From Rotaria socialis (lineage: Eukaryota > Rotifera > Eurotatoria > Philodinida > Philodinidae): 64,000 nucleotides of DNA. Positions 62,401-64,000 of the stretch are shown here, piece after piece. The stretch spans positions 84,819 to 148,818 of the forward strand of contig CAJNYU010003040.1 in NCBI GenBank assembly GCA_905331475.1, written 5' to 3'. How positions within the stretch are numbered: the stretch's first letter is position 1; each line of letters opens with the position of its first letter. The position numbers and the translations under genes were made by a program. Below the pieces are notes generated by a model. That model saw only the letters and a list, made by a program, of their open reading frames with translations. It had not been told where the DNA came from and did not search any database.

Positions 62401-64000
62401 CACAACAAATAATGTACTGATCATTTCACTTATTCTACTGATCGCTTAAATGATAGCTTTTCGCTAATAATAAATCAATTTGTTCAGTCATGTTAAAGCT
62501 CACTATGTAAAATCATAGCCCTTGAAATTCTCTCACGGTTACTCGTCAAGGAGAAATGTGTCTATCTATTTTACCATTTCATTTCTGATTTCCGAAAAAG
62601 CCCCATCACTGGTTTTTTACCCTTTTCGATTTACATGTTCAGACCATCCGGAGATTTATCCTATTTCAAAAAAAAATTAAGCAAATCACTCACACTCAAG
62701 CATCACATGGAAAAGAATTTTTTTCTCTACTAAAGATACATCCAGATAGTTTAAGCTAATGTTTTGTCAAAAAAGCGAGGTGATATCATTATATACCGAT
62801 AAGTGTTCGCTGATGTTATGGTACGGAACACCTAATTAGTCATTTTCTATCAAGCTAACGAAAGCAGGATACCGAATCTAGTGCTCACCAGACAGGGAAT
62901 ATCTCAATATGCAAAAATATAACTTGGGACTCGGTTCCTCAACGCCTATGACATAAATTTCAAATTAAAAACTTACTAGCAAACCATCAAATTTTACACC
63001 TCTTCCGGATACATATTATATTACTCAGGCGAATTAATGTCTCAAATTCATCGTATCTATTATATATCATCGTGTATACAATTGAACGTCGAATATTTTG
63101 AGAGTACGACCAGCTCAATCGCATACGAGGAACCACACGGTCAGCCTGCCACTTTCACACTAACCTTTGCCATGCTCAGATCTAGGAGTACTACTTAAGC
63201 TTTAGTTGACTGTAAAGTGCGCGGTTTAAAGTTGCGTAAATGCTTTTTCTTGGCGTTTTATCCGACGCAGAGAGTGTCTTAAGCTTGACTAAATAAGTCT
63301 GTACAGTAAAACGTATTACAAAAGAGCGCTCACACGCGACTATCAACACCTTTGAACTATACGGTAAAAGTAAAGTTACACAGCCACCTATAACCAGACC
63401 TAGACAAACCATAACACCGAAAATAGAATTCCGACGCCGGGAAGATATTCGATTGCTCAAACTCATCATGCAAACATACACAATCTAAATGCCCCCTATA
63501 AACACTTCAGCCAAAAGACCCTTCTATAAACACACCTAATCAAAACAGCACCCGGCTACCGACAGAAAACTTACAAAATGAGCGCCAAGCCACACACCAA
63601 AACCAGCCTTTTTTCGTCACATCTTTTTACCACGAAACCATTTCCACCCGACTACTATAAATCAGAAACCGTCACATGCCATGGTCTGCTCTCCACATAT
63701 CAGCATACTGTCAGTAACTGAACGGGTTTCCGCACGTCATATTCTATACACAATCCACTTTCAGAGCATCCAAGTGAACACACTAAATCACCCAACCAAA
63801 CGAAAACATCAACCAAAAGCGATCCAAGTGAATCTGCCCAACAAACAAAGCCTCCACCACACGACTCGCGCGAGACACCGAAAGCTGGTCAACAACCAAC
63901 AGTTGTGCCACTGAAAGGTGCTCCTCGCGATTCCGGCGAACGAACGAAACCAGGTCAACACCGAACAGCTGGCGCAGTCAAGGGTTTACCAGCTTTCGTT
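35403..64000 (+). CDS. Secreted repeat-domain protein with giant introns, 3' end outside window
   Basis: Exon 1, 35403-35472, encodes a signal peptide (MKTPIYILLYAIAFVQLQTG). Exon 2, 39735-40121, holds one domain (SLKGTMVVSNC ... LDYQC). Exon 3, 49379-50575, holds two near-identical domains (LRGVLVVKSC ... FHYTVPC ... VIASLKTACKEAAFIGTI). Exon 4, 54552-54719, is a His/Ser-rich linker. Exon 5, from 63765, is a Pro/Thr/Gln linker ending GAVKGLPAFV, apparently the next domain. All junctions are GT-AG and phase 1, and the internal exons (387, 1197, 168 nt) are multiples of three. The domain reads as strand, helix, two strands, helix, strand with two conserved cysteines, like a small ferredoxin- or SEA-type fold; I cannot name it. 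Linkers are rich in D/S/E, K and H. Likely an extracellular matrix or coat protein (inference). Exon 3 is near 50% GC by eye, far above its flanks. Unseen small exons in the introns cannot be excluded. Confidence 0.72.
35519..35852. mobile_element. hAT-type MITE, 334 bp
   Basis: Inverted ends CAGAGCTGGGCAACTCAA / TTGAGTTGCCCAGCTCTG fit the hAT YARNG end consensus and are flanked by a perfect 8-bp duplication ACGTAGAG (35511-35518 and 35853-35860), the hAT length. The interior is mainly imperfect GAATT/GAATTG tandem sequence. Non-autonomous; a recent insertion, given the intact duplication. Confidence 0.9.
36838..37200. mobile_element. GGC-rich inverted-repeat element
   Basis: Ends are AGGTGTCAGCTG and the inverted CGGCTGACACCT. 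The interior repeats AGCGGCGGC-type motifs in both orientations, so the 363 bp is far more GC-rich than the intron around it. No clear target-site duplication; probably a non-autonomous DNA transposon. Confidence 0.6.
37630..38702. mobile_element. 1.07-kb element with long inverted arms
   Basis: Arms of about 73 bp (37670-37742 and 38618-38690) are inverted copies differing at about two bases, including GCATATATAGGAGAGG and ATCTTAATTCAATTAATG. Weaker similarity reaches GGAG/CTCC at the outer ends. No transposase; the interior at about 38230-38370 resembles a diverged copy of the 40245 MITE family. Confidence 0.7.
38873..39554. mobile_element. 682-bp element with 32-bp perfect inverted ends
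   Basis: Starts CCCTAGTGAAACATCTTGT and ends with its exact inverse; the 32-bp arms look perfect. The interior repeats the motif AAGATCTTG in both orientations and contains a GC-richer block at about 39090-39220. No clear target-site duplication and no coding capacity. Family not assigned. Confidence 0.75.
40245..40818. mobile_element. hAT-type MITE, 574 bp
   Basis: Ends TAGGGGTGTCA and TGACACCCCTA fit hAT YARNG ends, flanked by the 8-bp duplication ATAAGTAA (40237-40244 and 40819-40826). The left interior has a tandem pair of about 70 bp (40286-40425) of AAATTTAAAT-type sequence. Diverged relatives lie at 44335-44600, 45975-46135, about 55555-55848 (inverted) and 38230-38370. Confidence 0.88.
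40286..40425. repeat. Two tandem copies of a 70-bp AT unit
   Basis: The stretch around AAATGAAAAGTTAAATTTGA occurs at about 40305 and again 70 bases later with almost no change. It lies inside the 40245-40818 MITE. Confidence 0.7.
43411..43560. repeat. Purine-rich plus-strand stretch
   Basis: About 150 bases in which the plus strand is mostly A and G (motifs GGAAAGGAAGAG, AGACAAGAGG, GGGGAGGGAAGAGG). No fixed period. Confidence 0.5.
44040..44252. mobile_element. Decayed relative of the 35519 hAT MITE
   Basis: Left end GAACTGGGCAATTTTGAA and inverted right end near TTCAAATTTGAGTAGCCCACC match the CAGAGCTGGGCAACTC end of the 35519 element with several changes. No target-site duplication remains. 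Confidence 0.4.
44335..46135. mobile_element. Copy of the 40245 MITE family split by about 1.4 kb of other DNA
   Basis: 44335-44600 matches the left and middle part of the 40245 element (shared motifs AGCTAGTCATT, TTATGAGTATCC) and 45975-46135 matches its right part (GGTTAACCTAAAATA, TCATGTATTTTTCTGAT). The insert in between is GC-richer, without a recognisable gene. A fragment with an ACCCCTAATAG end lies at about 45455-45510. Confidence 0.45.
47364..48394. mobile_element. About 1-kb inverted-repeat element
   Basis: ATATATGAGTGAATTGCAAC at about 47366-47385 returns inverted at 48371-48390, with flanking similarity (TTTTGGTAC against GTATCAAAAA). No coding capacity seen; a likely non-autonomous transposon. 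Confidence 0.5.
48690..48753. repeat. Near-perfect 64-bp palindrome
   Basis: Arms 48690-48717 and 48726-48753 are 28-bp exact inverse copies; the 8-base centre TCATATGT is itself palindromic apart from its outer pair. It would form a hairpin in DNA or RNA. No extended arms of similar quality. Confidence 0.9.
49555..50530 (+). repeat. 537-bp tandem duplication in exon 3 of the large-intron gene
   Basis: Two adjacent units with a period of 537 bases (179 codons), for example ATGCGCAAACCGAGC at 49615 and 50152. They are nearly identical at the DNA level across the two-cysteine domain; the Asp/Ser-rich linker between them is less alike. A recent in-frame duplication. Confidence 0.88.
50576..54551 (+). 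other. Intron 3 of the large-intron gene (3976 nt)
   Basis: GTAAGT donor at 50576; acceptor TATTCGAAG ends at 54551. No intact element or gene found; small frames at 50933-51151, 51312-51617 and 52302-52484 show no motif. Confidence 0.55.
55169..55526. mobile_element. hAT-type MITE, 358 bp
   Basis: Ends CAGAGACTGGA and TCGAGTCTCTG fit the hAT YARNG consensus, with a perfect 8-bp duplication GTGGAAAT at 55161-55168 and 55527-55534. The interior is built of repeated AAGTAC / GTACTT motifs in both orientations. Non-autonomous and fairly recent. Confidence 0.9.
55555..55848 (-). mobile_element. Inverted, truncated copy of the 40245 MITE family
   Basis: On the minus strand it carries the family motifs (ATTAACCTAAAATAC-like at 55575-55595, GAGTATCC at about 55663, a TTTAAATT tract) and ends at a decayed TAGGGATGACCAC. 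Starts only about 20 bp after the 55169 MITE's target duplication. Confidence 0.6.
56553..59559 (-). mobile_element. Mutator-like DNA transposon, about 3 kb, broken
   Basis: Imperfect inverted ends: ATTTAAGCCCCTCCCCCC with CTCAGAAAAACCGATTT inside on the left, and CGATTGTGAGG followed by a G run and AGGGCTTAAAT on the right. The transposase remnant on the minus strand is the next entry. A Mutator-type 9-bp target duplication was not evident, so the outer limits are approximate. Confidence 0.55.
57531..58717 (-). pseudogene. Mutator-like transposase remnant
   Basis: Exons 58354-58717 and 58183-58296 and a third from 58131 join through short GT-AG introns in matching phase. Recognisable blocks are CASCKLIWNGDMSVAKREG (a zinc-ribbon-like start), DINVRSVIG, NFAGISHQGLVKLCAILN and ITVSGDGTWQKRGFSILHG. 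The last is the block just before the first catalytic Asp region in the Mutator-like transposase domain common in arthropod and other animal genomes. Shortly after it (57836) the frame stops and the expected DDE core is missing; the following frame (57531-57839) gives an acidic Ser-rich stretch and KRRKKK. It cannot encode an active enzyme, though the N-terminal half is well kept. Confidence 0.68.
61349..61391. repeat. Perfect 17-bp hairpin
   Basis: AAAATATTTGATAATAT and its exact inverse, separated by AATTCCATG. Could be a relic of a mobile element end; no terminator role is expected inside an intron. Confidence 0.8.
61870..62480. mobile_element. Inverted-repeat element built on GATCAGTA motifs
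   Basis: Left part 61886-62030 repeats ATCAGTAAAA about six times; right part 62393-62450 carries the inverse (ACTGATCATTTCACTTATT). Outer sequences GTTAAGCGAACATTATATTT and AAATGATAGCTTTTCGCTAA also match as imperfect inverse copies. Non-coding; family not assigned. Confidence 0.55.

Larger units (their letters stand above)
54720..63764 (+). other. Intron 4 of the large-intron gene (9045 nt)
   Basis: GTAAGT donor at 54720; acceptor CCACTTTCAG at 63764. Holds the 55169 hAT MITE, an inverted copy of the 40245 family, a Mutator-like element (56553-59559), a hairpin at 61349-61391 and an inverted-repeat element at about 61870-62480. The last 500 bases become richer in C and A on the plus strand. 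Confidence 0.55.

Noticed and set aside
63191-63481. 96-codon minus-strand frame with a hydrophobic segment
   Set aside because: A single hydrophobic run is the only feature; it overlaps the end of intron 4 and has no promoter or homology signal.

Overview
The window looks like nuclear DNA of a small AT-rich metazoan, most probably a bdelloid rotifer. I infer this from: a TPR protein with a degenerate ADP-ribosyltransferase-like middle and an N-terminal domain I associate with large rotifer families; two genes rare in animals but common in fungi, protists and bacteria (cytochrome c peroxidase and a GPR1/FUN34/YaaH transporter); conserved animal genes (a cysteine-string DnaJ protein, sushi-domain and Hedgehog-type Hint proteins); and ordinary introns of about 46-70 nt. 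No database search was possible, so the taxon is an inference.

The left half (1-32 kb) holds compact genes. They are a secreted Hint-domain protein cut by the window edge (1-817, minus); mitochondrial cytochrome c peroxidase (3188-4324, minus); DNAJC5/CSP (5533-6281, minus, with a 27-nt microexon); a decayed unrecognised gene (about 7843-9660, plus); a secreted eight-sushi protein with an assembly gap (11777-15089, plus); a secreted protein of unknown family (16888-17730, plus); a small cysteine-rich prepropeptide (18237-18542, plus); tRNA-Thr(UGU) (19413-19485, minus); a GPR1/FUN34/YaaH transporter (20367-21180, minus); a beta-propeller gene with two in-frame stops (26786-29515, plus); and the TPR protein (29867-31799, minus).

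The right half (35.4-64 kb) appears to be one gene. A TATA box and signal-peptide exon at 35403-35472 can be joined by intron phase to exons at 39735-40121, 49379-50575, 54552-54719 and 63765 to beyond 64000. The introns are 4.3, 9.3, 4.0 and 9.0 kb, roughly a hundred times longer than the others in the window. Every intron is phase 1 and every internal exon is a multiple of three. The product is a secreted protein with repeated two-cysteine domains joined by charged low-complexity linkers. I do not recognise the domain family.

The giant introns carry most of the recognisable mobile DNA: two hAT-type MITEs with 8-bp target duplications and a third, diverged hAT-like family with several copies, several long inverted-repeat elements, a near-perfect 64-bp palindrome, and a Mutator-like element with a broken transposase gene. 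I saw no retrovirus-like or other virus-like element.
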